Under the pieces are notes generated by a model that was given only the letters and a program-made list of their open reading frames with translations, was not told where the DNA came from and did not search any database. Below, one piece after another: positions 54,351 through 62,529 of a stretch of DNA of 64,000 bases (positions are counted from its first letter, which is position 1; each line of letters starts with the position of its first letter). The stretch is from contig NZ_JBBGAZ010000001.1 in NCBI RefSeq assembly GCF_037478305.1, positions 434,001 through 498,000 on the forward strand. Reading direction: 5' to 3'. Position numbers and translations under genes: made by a program. This stretch comes from Cognatishimia coralii. Its GTDB lineage: Bacteria; Pseudomonadota; Alphaproteobacteria; Rhodobacterales; Rhodobacteraceae.

Positions 54351-55112
54351 TTATAGTTCATACCGGAAAATCTGGTTCTGGAATGTGGCCTTGGAAACAG
54401 CTTGCGCCGTAGTCTGCACGCCCAGAGACTCACGGGCAAGGCGTAAATGTTTCTCAACCGTTGCAGATGTTCTGTCGATCAATAAAGCGATGTCCTGAGT
54501 GGTTTTCCCATCGCTGACCCACTCCAAAACTTCACGCTGACGACTGGTTAAGGCGCGGTTTGGATAGCTGTATGGAAGCTGCAAAACCTTAAGGTGAAAG
54601 ATGTTATTGAGGAGGGTGATCTCTTGGCCGTGCGCGGCCCAGATTGCATCAACATCAGCCTGGCTGGCTCCGGGTTTTCCAACCAAACCGATACCGGCCT
54701 TAGAGCGCGGCGACAACGATTTGAAGCTTACGGAATAGCCGGCAGTGATCCCCCAAACGCGATTGAACTCGACAACGTCAAGCTCTTCACGGCTATAGTC
54801 GCCACGACGGTAGGCGTCTTCCATGATGGACCAGCTGACGCTGCCGTCGTGCTCAAGCGACCATTTCACCATCGGCGCATGGGTAAACATGCGTTTGGCA
54901 AAAAACTCGTCCAGATATGCGCGATCATGATTGGACAGGATCACGAAATCTTCGGGATCGCCAAGGTTATCTCCAGCACGAAACATCGTGTACCCATAAA
55001 GTGCGCGATCAAACCCAAAGGTTTGCATTTTCCCGAGATGCTTGGCCCAAAGCTCTTCAAGAGATGTCGTATTTACCAGATCTTCAATAAATGCGAGCTG
55101 GGTGAGGGGCAT
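54351..55112 (-). CDS. LuxR-family regulator with autoinducer-binding-like domain
   Basis: A 253-aa protein: an N-terminal autoinducer-binding-like domain (about 15-170) and a C-terminal GerE/LuxR HTH (about 188-245; LTSRQREVLEWVSDGKTTQDIALLIDRTSATVEKHL in part). The usual Asp-Pro of AHL receptors is not clear where expected (RMFTHAPMVKW). No luxI is in the window, so it is a solo receptor whose ligand is open. It lies 4 bases downstream of aroQ on the same strand. Confidence 0.88.
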   Translation of the reverse strand: MPLTQLAFIEDLVNTTSLEELWAKHLGKMQTFGFDRALYGYTMFRAGDNLGDPEDFVILSNHDRAYLDEFFAKRMFTHAPMVKWSLEHDGSVSWSIMEDAYRRGDYSREELDVVEFNRVWGITAGYSVSFKSLSPRSKAGIGLVGKPGASQADVDAIWAAHGQEITLLNNIFHLKVLQLPYSYPNRALTSRQREVLEWVSDGKTTQDIALLIDRTSATVEKHLRLARESLGVQTTAQAVSKATFQNQIFRYEL

Positions 55113-55116
55113 AAGT

Positions 55117-55554
55117 TCAAAGTCCTAAGTGATTAAAAAGCGCGTCCAACCCCAAGACATATCCATGGGCACCAAACCCACAGATCATTCCGACCGCAAC
55201 TTTTGAAATATAAGAATGATGCCGGAACTCTTCACGTGCGTGAATGTTCGAGAGATGTAATTCGCAGACTGGTAATTCTACAGAAGCAATCGCGTCATGA
55301 ATTGCGATTGATGTGTGCGTGTAGGCGCCAGCGTTTATCAAAATCCCGTTGTGCACGGTTTTCGCCGCGTGGATCGCATCTACAAGCGCACCTTCGTGGT
55401 TGGATTGTAAAAAAGAAACCTCAAAGCCACGCGCTTTGGCGTGGTCCTGACACATGGCTTCAATGTCAGACAGAGTGGTTCGGCCATAAACTTCTGGTTG
55501 GCGGGTGCCGAGCAGGTTCAGGTTCGGGCCGTTAAGGACAAGAATTGATGTCAT
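55117..55554 (-). CDS. aroQ: type II 3-dehydroquinate dehydratase
   Basis: Dehydrates 3-dehydroquinate in the shikimate pathway; 145 aa. The start ILVLNGPNLNLLGTRQPEVYG carries the catalytic tyrosine Y23, and ELHLSNIHAREEFRHHSYIS holds the conserved region with the catalytic histidine. The ATG at 55554 has GGAG six bases upstream; six upstream codons are not needed. It is the last host gene before the prophage. Confidence 0.95.
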   Translation of the reverse strand: MTSILVLNGPNLNLLGTRQPEVYGRTTLSDIEAMCQDHAKARGFEVSFLQSNHEGALVDAIHAAKTVHNGILINAGAYTHTSIAIHDAIASVELPVCELHLSNIHAREEFRHHSYISKVAVGMICGFGAHGYVLGLDALFNHLGL

Positions 55555-55819
55555 AATTTCTCCATTCAACACGAGTCGTTTATCGCGAAGGTGTCCTGAC
55601 GTCCAGATGGGGCGTTCCGGTTAAACCTGTTATAAGGTTACCAAGTCACAATTTTGATCTGTAGGATGGCGTATATTCATATATCCGTATTGTGTTTTTA
55701 TTTACATAATCATCATTATCCGCTATCAACAACCACAGAATTTCCTCACTTTCGTCAGGATTGCAAGGACTTTTTTGGTTTCCACCTAGACAAAAAAGTT
55801 AACGAACGAGAAATTTCCC
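55555..55819. other. AT-rich junction between host and prophage
   Basis: A gap of about 265 bases, clearly AT-rich from about 55640. It must hold the aroQ promoter (leftward) and the promoter of the HTH gene (rightward), and probably the left attachment site. A 9-bp perfect inverted repeat (ACTTTTTTG at 55769-55777, CAAAAAAGT at 55791-55799) lies 20 bases before the HTH start. No tRNA end or recognisable dif site is seen. Confidence 0.55.
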
Positions 55820-56242
55820 ATGTCTACCCCCTTGCGTCACTTAAAGTCTGTTGAGCAATCCCTTGAAAAACAACTCAAATCCATCCGCCATGACATAGAG
55901 CGCCTAGAAAAGGATATGGGCCGAGAAAAGGCTGTGAAAGACCACTTTAAGCGCCTCAGATCAGCCGGAAGGAAGCTCGCTAAGGCCGCTCAGTACGACA
56001 AGGCCAGACTATCCGATTGCGTAAATGCGGTAACCCTACCCCGAGACATCCCAACGGCGACGATCATTCACCACGCTAAAGAGGCCTGCGACACCCAAGC
56101 GGCCCACAATCGGGCTCTCAGAAATCGCGAAGTTATCCGGCTTGCAAAGCGCGGTCATTCCAACACAGAAATCGCCGATCAGCTTAAGATTTCGACCCGG
56201 ACGATAAGCCGCGTGATCACAGCCGCCTTTAGGACGCCTTGA
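55820..56242 (+). CDS. prophage coiled-coil / HTH protein
   Basis: A 140-aa basic protein. Residues about 7-55 form a charged coiled-coil-like helix, and about 103-136 (REVIRLAKRGHSNTEIADQLKISTRTISRV) form a LuxR/sigma-like helix-turn-helix. I recognise no specific family. It runs toward, and overlaps by 14 bases, the leftward virion operon. It may be the virus regulator. The inverted repeat in front of it could be its own operator. Confidence 0.75.
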   Translation: MSTPLRHLKSVEQSLEKQLKSIRHDIERLEKDMGREKAVKDHFKRLRSAGRKLAKAAQYDKARLSDCVNAVTLPRDIPTATIIHHAKEACDTQAAHNRALRNREVIRLAKRGHSNTEIADQLKISTRTISRVITAAFRTP

Positions 56243-56417
56243 GGTACTTTTCACCGACCGACAGCCCGAATGAACCAAGCGTCATAGCACAGCCGATTGC
56301 GGTTTCCACCGTTGCCGCATCGGCAAGCCCATTGCCGACGACAAACGCGCCGCCGGCGCCCAGAATATGACGGAACGCAGAACCGAGGATTTTTGAGATC
56401 AGAATTGATTTAATCAT
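56229..56417 (-). CDS. small phage holin-like membrane protein
   Basis: A 62-aa protein with two short hydrophobic segments: AFRHILGAGGAFVVGNGLADAATVETAIGCAMTLGSFGLSVGEKYL (in part). The RHxLxxxGGxxV...VExxxG pattern resembles a family of small putative phage holins that I recall. It is last in the virion operon, right after the lytic enzyme and two small membrane proteins, as expected for lysis. Function is inferred. Confidence 0.7.
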   Translation of the reverse strand: MIKSILISKILGSAFRHILGAGGAFVVGNGLADAATVETAIGCAMTLGSFGLSVGEKYLKAS

Positions 56418-56551
56418 AGCTTACTCTCCAGCTTATCAATCCGCCCATCATGGGCAGAAATTTCCGCGCCAAAGCGCCCCATACGGTAGAAAATCCCGGT
56501 CAGAACCCCGAGTTCAATCACCTGAATGACGGCCTCTGGCGTTATCGTCAT
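56414..56551 (-). CDS. 45-aa prophage protein
   Basis: A short frame, MTITPEAVIQVIELGVLTGI then FYRMGRFGAEISAHDGRIDKLESKL, joined to both neighbours by ATGA overlaps. It has one hydrophobic helix followed by an amphipathic, coiled-coil-like end. The shape (helix plus short coil) resembles small lysis accessory proteins (spanin- or holin-associated), but no family is recognised. Confidence 0.65.
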   Translation of the reverse strand: MTITPEAVIQVIELGVLTGIFYRMGRFGAEISAHDGRIDKLESKL

Positions 56552-56727
56552 TTCAGCGCCCCCGACGATTTCAGGGCGCGATAGCTCACGTAGAGCCCGC
56601 CTGCGACGATCCCGTATTTCGTGAGCCTGGACATGCTTTCAGCCGCCTCGCCCGTCTCTTTCGCGGCCCAGCCGAAGCCGTAGAGGCCAGCGACAAACAA
56701 GCCGCCCCAGATCAAAGGCGCAGGCAT
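56548..56727 (-). CDS. 59-aa prophage membrane protein
   Basis: Begins MPAPLIWGGLFVAGLYGFGWA and has a second hydrophobic stretch, YGIVAGGLYVSYRAL. Two helices are separated by a charged loop. The start overlaps the transglycosylase stop (TGATG). It is likely a virion membrane or lysis protein. Confidence 0.68.
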   Translation of the reverse strand: MPAPLIWGGLFVAGLYGFGWAAKETGEAAESMSRLTKYGIVAGGLYVSYRALKSSGALK

Positions 56728-57560
56728 CAGACGTACCCCGCATTGAACTTGTCCAGCCACTTATCGGCAAACTGGCCGCTGGTCATATTTGCGTTGCCGC
56801 CGTTGAGACGCACCGCGTCAGCGCCGACGACCTCAGAGGCGCGACGGTTCGGATCGGCCAGCAGCCGAGCGGCTCCACCTGCTCCTTGCTGGTGCGCAAG
56901 GTAAAGCTCAGCCGCGGTTGGCTCTCGGCCCAATTTGCGGCGCAGATAGTTCGCATTGTCGCGCGCCAGACGAGACGCGGCATCCGTCGATTCCACAGGG
57001 TCATAGCGATCCACAAGGCCATATTCGCGCGCAGTCGAGTTGATGAACTGGAACAGGCCACCAGCGCTTGAACGTGGGTTCTTGGCGTTGGGGTTCATAG
57101 CGCTTTCGATCTGCGCCGTGCGCTCGAGGTAGCCGCCCGGAAGCCCGTAGCGGCGTTCATGCGCGCCAAAGTCAACGCCACCCGGTCCCATGCCTGAGAA
57201 CTCAGCCCCAGCGCTGCCACCAGCCTGCGCACCGTTACGGGACGCCCCTGCCCCTGACGTGGCCTTGTTTCGGCCAAAGAGGCCATCAAGGAAGCCGCCT
57301 AGGCCATTTCCGGTTGTGGTGTTGTTTGTGTTGCCTCGGTTCATGATTTCCCCCAATCCCCATTGAATGACAGGTGCCCACGGATTTTGTTGCGGTTGCT
57401 GTTCTGCAAGGCGGCGCTGCTCAGCCTGCCATTGCGCCTCGTAATAGAGCGCCTCGCGTTCCATATCGAAGCCAGCCTTCTGGCGCTCATTTTCGCGCCA
57501 GAGGTAGTACAGGCCACCAACCGCGCCAACAAAAGCGATAGCCCCCAGCGCTTTACTCAT
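56727..57560 (-). CDS. lytic transglycosylase, membrane-anchored, prophage
   Basis: A 277-aa enzyme: an N-terminal membrane helix (about 3-21), a Gln/Glu-rich helix and a Gly/Asn-rich linker, then an SLT domain (about 138-245). The catalytic glutamate is E152 (QIESAMNP), followed by SSAGGLFQFI and ELYLAHQQG. It cuts the peptidoglycan backbone, for entry as a virion protein or for release. The ATG at 57560 is used; upstream frame codons lie in the spike gene. Confidence 0.88.
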   Translation of the reverse strand: MSKALGAIAFVGAVGGLYYLWRENERQKAGFDMEREALYYEAQWQAEQRRLAEQQPQQNPWAPVIQWGLGEIMNRGNTNNTTTGNGLGGFLDGLFGRNKATSGAGASRNGAQAGGSAGAEFSGMGPGGVDFGAHERRYGLPGGYLERTAQIESAMNPNAKNPRSSAGGLFQFINSTAREYGLVDRYDPVESTDAASRLARDNANYLRRKLGREPTAAELYLAHQQGAGGAARLLADPNRRASEVVGADAVRLNGGNANMTSGQFADKWLDKFNAGYV

Positions 57561-59631
57561 CGCCCACCACCAGCCAATTGCTATTGGCAATATCCAGCAT
57601 GATCTTGAAATGACCTGGCTTGGTGAATGTGCTGAACACTGCTGTAGCATCGGCTGCGCCACCGTTCACAGAATGACCCGCGGGCGGGTCAAAAGTGATC
57701 TCGGTAGGCGCTGACCCTACCCCGGTTCCAATCACCGTCAAAAGGCCGCTATCAACGCCCGTGACCTCATTGATGTGATCCAAAAGCGCGAGATTGACCG
57801 TTACCGTATCGATTTTGATCACATCATGCTTGTTGGCGCGGTCGATGGTAAAATCATGGGTTGACCCCACCGCGTTATTCGATTGCTTTGCGTTTTCCAG
57901 CACGATCCCCGCGGCTGATACGCGGCCCTTCTGGATAGGCGGATAAAGCTTGGTGTCATTACCTGCTGCATCGGAGGGATTAACCGTGGTTTTGATCTTT
58001 CCGATGTCCAAAGCAAAGGTGTTGCCGATTTCGAAATCGCAATCAATGGAACTGGTCACGATGTGGTGGTCAGCCCCCTCGATATAGTGACTGTCAACCC
58101 GCGTTCCGAAACAGGAATTTCCCGTATTACCCCCGATATGGGCCGCAATACCAACGGCATCAGTAAGCAACATGCCGACCTTTGGCCCATAGAGCATGCC
58201 GAAGGACACCCCGATCCCGCAGCTTGCGGCCTCAATAATCCCAATTTCGGCCACGTTGCTGTCACCGCCAAAGAAACCAACGCCACCACCAAAAATCCAA
58301 CGGAATGCGGTCCCATCGGGAACAGAGGCTGGGACGCGGGGATAGACCCAGAAGTTAAACCCCGCCCGATCCTCAAAGATCACATGGTAGAGCCGCCCAG
58401 CAATCTCAACAAATTTCGGATTGCTGTCATTGGCCGCGAAACCTGCGACAAACGGATCGGTAGCACCCTCAATGCCATAATTCGCCAAAGCAGCCGGTGA
58501 GTTCTCGCCAACATTGGCAACAGAAATCCGCGTGGCCTGAGAGGTGGAACCCGCCGTTCCGTAGTCGATTTTAGAGCCAATTGTGCCCGTGTGTGAGCGC
58601 CCAGCCAGACTATAGCCAGAGCCACAGGACCAGCCCATAAGCTTGTCCGCTTTGATTAGATTTGAGTTTTTCACCCCGGGCTCAGTTGTGCACCAAACAC
58701 CCCAGATTTGAGCATAGCGACCGCGCCAAGTTCCAAGCTTAGCGCGAGAAATATTGCCTAATTCGATTGCAACGGGCGTCTGCCGGATCGCGTAATCCGC
58801 ACCGCCCAGGCAATCAACATTCAGATCCCCCCAGATGCTATCCGCGCGGAGACGATCAACGCGGAACACAGACCCCGGAAGGTTCACCATGGCCCGCAGA
58901 AACAGACGGCCACGGCAATACATGGTTTTGACCTCAGATGTCGCCCCAAGCGTCACCGGATTTGCAATCGAGAATGCCCCGGTCCAATTTACATCGGTCA
59001 GCGCATTGGCGTTGATGTAGTCAAAGAAGGCTTGCACTTTGGCCGATTGATCCGTGCCGCCATAAGTCCCCTCTGGTTCCTCAACACAGCCGAAGTGAAA
59101 CGGCGTCACAGTTCCAGAAGGCACAAAGCCCTGCCCGCCCGCATTGCTGGCCGCAGCGCCCGCAGAAACCGCCTCAAAATCACCTACACCCGCAACGGTC
59201 AAAATCCGGCCATTGGCAAATGGACGACCATCAGCCGTAAAATCGGCGAAACTGTTGAATTTCACACGAGAGGATACCGCTTGGCCGCTGATCCCTGTTA
59301 ATGCCACAACGCCTTTACCATCAGCCGTCGCGTGAGTGCCGTCAGCAACAATACTGAAGGTTTCCGACTCCCCATTGTAGCCAGACGCAACCACAACAAC
59401 GTCACCTGTCACATTGGCCGCCGACGCAACCATTTCAGCGACATCACTGAACCAACGCGCAACACTTCCAAGTTTGGTTTTCTCACCAGCAGTAAAAACC
59501 GACGACTGACCAAGTTTTGTTTTCTCGGCGTCTGTGAATTCGTTCGTATCAGGCTGGCTTTCATAGGCCACCTTGATAGCCGCGCCCGTCATTGGGGCAG
59601 ATCCTGCCGGGTTTGTCAGAAAGCCACTCAT
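57553..59631 (-). CDS. fibre/spike protein with beta-helix-like body, prophage
   Basis: A 692-aa protein, by far the largest of the prophage. Near the N terminus EKTKLG occurs twice (36-41 and 50-55), a repeat familiar from phage tail fibres. Residues about 190-560 are Gly/Asn/Asp-rich with regular beta strands, like pectate-lyase-type parallel beta-helices. The end is a compact beta domain. It is likely the receptor-binding spike at the capsid vertices, possibly with sugar-binding or cleaving activity. Confidence 0.78.
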   Translation of the reverse strand: MSGFLTNPAGSAPMTGAAIKVAYESQPDTNEFTDAEKTKLGQSSVFTAGEKTKLGSVARWFSDVAEMVASAANVTGDVVVVASGYNGESETFSIVADGTHATADGKGVVALTGISGQAVSSRVKFNSFADFTADGRPFANGRILTVAGVGDFEAVSAGAAASNAGGQGFVPSGTVTPFHFGCVEEPEGTYGGTDQSAKVQAFFDYINANALTDVNWTGAFSIANPVTLGATSEVKTMYCRGRLFLRAMVNLPGSVFRVDRLRADSIWGDLNVDCLGGADYAIRQTPVAIELGNISRAKLGTWRGRYAQIWGVWCTTEPGVKNSNLIKADKLMGWSCGSGYSLAGRSHTGTIGSKIDYGTAGSTSQATRISVANVGENSPAALANYGIEGATDPFVAGFAANDSNPKFVEIAGRLYHVIFEDRAGFNFWVYPRVPASVPDGTAFRWIFGGGVGFFGGDSNVAEIGIIEAASCGIGVSFGMLYGPKVGMLLTDAVGIAAHIGGNTGNSCFGTRVDSHYIEGADHHIVTSSIDCDFEIGNTFALDIGKIKTTVNPSDAAGNDTKLYPPIQKGRVSAAGIVLENAKQSNNAVGSTHDFTIDRANKHDVIKIDTVTVNLALLDHINEVTGVDSGLLTVIGTGVGSAPTEITFDPPAGHSVNGGAADATAVFSTFTKPGHFKIMLDIANSNWLVVGDE

Positions 59632-60209
59632 GCGGATTTCTCCAATTCAATAACGGCAATGTCGATTGCAACCCCCGAAGGATTGTAGACATGCACCGCC
59701 GCCTGAGTAGACAGGATAAGCCCCTCGCCGCCGTCCAAGTTCATGCCACGGGCCGTTGCCGACGCCGCGCCCTGCACCCAAACCCGTTCAGTTGACGACA
59801 GATTGCGCACAAGAACCTCGGAGCGGGCCGTATTCGCCCCGATCAACTGAGCCGTGGCCCCTGCCCCCACATTGACCGGAACGACATCGGTCAGCGTATC
59901 AGGTGGCGTTAGAGCCACATCAAGACTGTTTTCCAGCACAAGACTGTTGTCGGAAATCCCGCCTTCACCAAAAGCCAACTCCACCGAAATCGCAGCCGCA
60001 GAGGGGTTAATGATCCGAACTTTGCTAAACATGCGCTCAGGCTCAAAGGTCAGCCCCTTGCGGAAGTCCGTTTCTGGTCCATCATCAAAGGAAATTTTAA
60101 ACCGCGCAGTCGCGTCCAGGCATTTGATGAACTGGCCTCGGCGGTAGATTTCCAGCACATCACCGGAATCAATCGCCCACGTGTCAGCGGCATATTTAGG
60201 TGCGTTCAT
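59628..60209 (-). CDS. beta-rich virion protein, prophage
   Basis: A 193-aa protein with no membrane helix and mostly short beta segments (VLEIYRRGQFIKCLDATARFKISFDDGPE in part; VLVRNLSSTERVWVQG; AAVHVYNPSGVAIDIAVIEL). It overlaps the spike gene by 4 bases on the same strand. It is a good candidate for the penton or spike-base protein, by position only. Confidence 0.68.
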   Translation of the reverse strand: MNAPKYAADTWAIDSGDVLEIYRRGQFIKCLDATARFKISFDDGPETDFRKGLTFEPERMFSKVRIINPSAAAISVELAFGEGGISDNSLVLENSLDVALTPPDTLTDVVPVNVGAGATAQLIGANTARSEVLVRNLSSTERVWVQGAASATARGMNLDGGEGLILSTQAAVHVYNPSGVAIDIAVIELEKSA

Positions 60210-60559
60210 TTCAACAGCTTTCCGGCGACAAAAGCCAGCGCAGCCGCCGGGATCGCCATTTTGATGAAGGTTTCAGACAATTGCGCCGCCTCAGTTTTGG
60301 CAGAGCGTTGGGTTTCAAAAAGCGCCTCTGACAAAGTGTCAGCAACAACCTCAGAATGCGCCAAACCGATATTCATGGAGCCATGTGCCAGATCAGCCAT
60401 TTCCATCAATGCCGCCTCGCCCATCTCAAAGGCCTCGTCCGGCACAATGTGCACACTTACGTCGCCGCCAGCGCTGACAGCCGTAGAGCCACCATCGGCA
60501 GCAACGCGATGATCGGCGTTCGTGGTGCTTGTTGCGCTTGAACTGCTGGAACTACTCAC
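60206..60559 (-). CDS. virion membrane protein with Ser-rich N terminus, prophage
   Basis: A 117-aa protein: a Ser/Thr run at the N terminus, an acidic helical middle and one C-terminal hydrophobic helix (IKMAIPAAALAFVAGKLL). It overlaps both neighbouring genes. It is probably anchored in the virus's internal membrane. Confidence 0.68.
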   Translation of the reverse strand: MSSSSSSSATSTTNADHRVAADGGSTAVSAGGDVSVHIVPDEAFEMGEAALMEMADLAHGSMNIGLAHSEVVADTLSEALFETQRSAKTEAAQLSETFIKMAIPAAALAFVAGKLLK

Positions 60560-60966
60560 AGGGTCAACTCCATAACGTAGCGCGATGTCGCGCCGAAATT
60601 CTCAAGTTTGCGGCGTAGCCCGTCGCGGCTGGTCCAGCATCGAATTGCCCTTGCGCCGCTCGTGGTCGCGATGCTCTGGAACGCCGCCAGCATCGCCTTT
60701 GTGAGGTCAACGCCGCTGACAGACCGAGCCGCAGCGGCGTTGATGATCAGCGAATGCGCATCACCTTCATGCTCAACCGACCAGATCAGACAGCCGAGAC
60801 GATCCCCCAAATAGGTTACGTCCCATAGCTGCCATTCCCCTGATCGCACCTGACGCTCAAAAACAGCCAAGTCATGCGGTGACGCATCGCCAATCAGTTT
60901 TAAGTCTCTGGCAGCGGCGGACGACCAACACGCCGCCAGAAACTTTACTTGCGGCTCACAAGCCAT
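60556..60966 (-). CDS. GNAT-like protein in the virion operon
   Basis: A 136-aa protein whose order of elements (ASPHDLAVFERQVRSGEWQLWDV, LGCLIWSVEHEGDAHSLIINAAAARSV, ending CWTSRDGLRRKLENFGATSRYVMEL) looks like a GNAT acetyltransferase fold. The clear CoA-binding loop R/Q-x-x-G-x-G/A is not seen, so it may be inactive or structural. Its place among capsid genes is unusual. Confidence 0.55.
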   Translation of the reverse strand: MACEPQVKFLAACWSSAAARDLKLIGDASPHDLAVFERQVRSGEWQLWDVTYLGDRLGCLIWSVEHEGDAHSLIINAAAARSVSGVDLTKAMLAAFQSIATTSGARAIRCWTSRDGLRRKLENFGATSRYVMELTL

Positions 60967-61121
60967 GCGACTGCCACAAGTGCTACAAGCGGTAGGGCTT
61001 GCTGAATAAGACCGCCCCTCGGCTTGAAATTAAATTCCCCCGTCCCTGTGGCGCCGCCACCAGATCCAGCCTCAGAAAGGGCCGGACCCGTTGACAGGCC
61101 GAGGGAGGGCATACCGTCCAT
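60945..61121 (-). CDS. 58-aa virion membrane protein, prophage
   Basis: A Gly/Ser-rich N-terminal half and a C-terminal helix (ALPLVALVAVAWLVSRK). The ATG at 61121 has AAGG about 9 bases upstream. The frame could extend 14 codons further. It overlaps the GNAT-like gene. Confidence 0.65.
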   Translation of the reverse strand: MDGMPSLGLSTGPALSEAGSGGGATGTGEFNFKPRGGLIQQALPLVALVAVAWLVSRK

Positions 61122-61125
61122 AGGC

Positions 61126-61506
61126 CTACGCCTTGGTTGCGAAGTAGAGACCCGCAGCGACAAGGCCGACGATAATCAGCGTGTTGTCACTCAGGCCAGC
61201 ATCGCGACGGCCAAAGGCCGCAGGATGAACGTTGCTCATGGTTTGCTCAGGCTGAACGCCCATGCTGTTGAGAGCCTGATTTGCGAAGCCCGAAAGCATG
61301 TTCACAAAACCAGCCGTCCCATCCACCTGAACCGTGTTCGTCTCGCCCGCCGCTTTAGCAACGCGGTATTGATGATCCAGAAACGTTGTCGCCATGTCGG
61401 TGTTCAAGCTTGGATCCCATTCACCAGCCAGACGGTTCGTCTTATTGCCAGCGTTCCGCCATGTCGGGCTTTGAAGCTCATATGGAATGCCATCCCAAAT
61501 GCTCAT
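61126..61506 (-). CDS. 126-aa virion protein with C-terminal membrane helix, prophage
   Basis: A soluble N-terminal part (starting MSIWDGIPYELQSPTWRNAG) and a single C-terminal hydrophobic segment (NTLIIVGLVAAGLYFATKA). It lies directly after the capsid gene, so a minor capsid or membrane-linking role is likely. It is not related by eye to the other small proteins. Confidence 0.68.
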   Translation of the reverse strand: MSIWDGIPYELQSPTWRNAGNKTNRLAGEWDPSLNTDMATTFLDHQYRVAKAAGETNTVQVDGTAGFVNMLSGFANQALNSMGVQPEQTMSNVHPAAFGRRDAGLSDNTLIIVGLVAAGLYFATKA

Positions 61507-61529
61507 GATTTTCCCCTTGATTATGGAGT

Positions 61530-61549
61530 GGCGCGGGCCGAGCCGCGCC
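61530..61549 (-). other. hairpin after the capsid gene
   Basis: A 7-bp GC-only stem (GGCGCGG / CCGCGCC) with a 6-base loop lies 14 bases after the capsid stop on the minus strand. It has no T-run. It probably stabilises the capsid message or lowers read-through. Confidence 0.5.
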
Positions 61550-61563
61550 GCCCCTTCTGCGGT

Positions 61564-62370
61564 TTAAGCTGGTTCAATCGCCTCGGCGTAGACCGCGCTA
61601 TTGCCCGTGGCAGTGAAGTCCAGGCCGAGCCGGAAATCTTGCACCATCATCGGTAGCGCTTCGCCAATGCGGTCCATTGCAAAGTCAATGTGAGTGAAGC
61701 CAGTTTGCGGCACGCGCTCATACACCTCATGATGTGCCGCGCGGATCGCAGGGCTCATTTTGAGGAATTCGCGCGTGTTCACGATGACTTCCACATCGTC
61801 GATATCGCCAGAGGCCACATGCAGAGCGAACAGGCTGTAGGCAGCTTTGCGGATATCAGAGATTTCCAGCTTGCCGACAACGCCATGGTTGACCACATAT
61901 TTGCGAACCGCCAAGTGCGGACCCCAAGGCGTGCCCGGCGATTGCTGCGCAGACAGTTCCAGCGTGTTCACGGTGACGCCTGCCTTCACATCAATTTCGA
62001 TGGTGAAGTTAGACAGACCTGCAGCAGTGCCGTAGGACGTTTGGTCCTGACCTTGCGGCGTGGTCATCCAAGGACGTGCCAAGAAGATCGGCAAGACGCC
62101 AGCCTTCAGAGTTTGGCCGTAGAACTTGTTCATGGAAGCAATGTCAGCCGCGTCCATCGTGAACTTGGCATCACCATCTACCATAAGGCGGATTTCGCCC
62201 AGATAGGTGCCCCAATCGCCATGCGCAACGGCAGTCGCCACAGACGCCACATCTACGTTCAGGTAGATGTAAATGCGCTCATAGGTCAGACCCAGCGGAC
62301 AGTTCACGGTTGCGGTTTGACCCGCGCCGATACCTTGAGGCGTCGGAAGCTTTCGCACAATTCGTGCCAT
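61564..62370 (-). CDS. major capsid protein, probable double jelly-roll, prophage
   Basis: A 268-aa protein rich in short beta strands, no membrane helix, starting MARIVRKLPTPQGIGAGQTA and including GVTVNTLELSAQQSPGTPWGPHLAVRKYV (in part). The length is almost that of the PM2 capsid protein P2 (269). A very strong ribosome binding site (GAGGGGGG) fits the most abundant product, and the gene lies downstream of a P9-type packaging ATPase and among small membrane proteins. Fold and role are inferred from these points, not from a direct match. Confidence 0.75.
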   Translation of the reverse strand: MARIVRKLPTPQGIGAGQTATVNCPLGLTYERIYIYLNVDVASVATAVAHGDWGTYLGEIRLMVDGDAKFTMDAADIASMNKFYGQTLKAGVLPIFLARPWMTTPQGQDQTSYGTAAGLSNFTIEIDVKAGVTVNTLELSAQQSPGTPWGPHLAVRKYVVNHGVVGKLEISDIRKAAYSLFALHVASGDIDDVEVIVNTREFLKMSPAIRAAHHEVYERVPQTGFTHIDFAMDRIGEALPMMVQDFRLGLDFTATGNSAVYAEAIEPA

Positions 62371-62385
62371 GCTCAGACCCCCCTC

Positions 62386-62514
62386 TTAGCGACCGAAGCC
62401 GTCACGCGCATCCGCGATCACGCCAACGTCGCGAAATTGAGACATCACGTAACCAGCGGCAATAACGCCTGCGGTCACGGTCAGCAGCATTTTCAGCTGT
62501 GCTTTGTTAGGCAT
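62386..62514 (-). CDS. 42-aa membrane protein, prophage
   Basis: MPNKAQLKMLLTVTAGVIAA then GYVMSQFRDVGVIADARDGFGR: one hydrophobic helix and a charged tail. GGGGAAA lies just before the ATG. It is directly upstream of the capsid gene, in a position where small virion membrane proteins are expected. Confidence 0.65.
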   Translation of the reverse strand: MPNKAQLKMLLTVTAGVIAAGYVMSQFRDVGVIADARDGFGR

Positions 62515-62529
62515 GGTTTCCCCTTTCGA

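Noticed and set aside
55640..55820. A dif-like XerCD site as attachment point
   Set aside because: I looked for the two 11-base arms with a 6-base centre and found only weak AT-rich partial matches.
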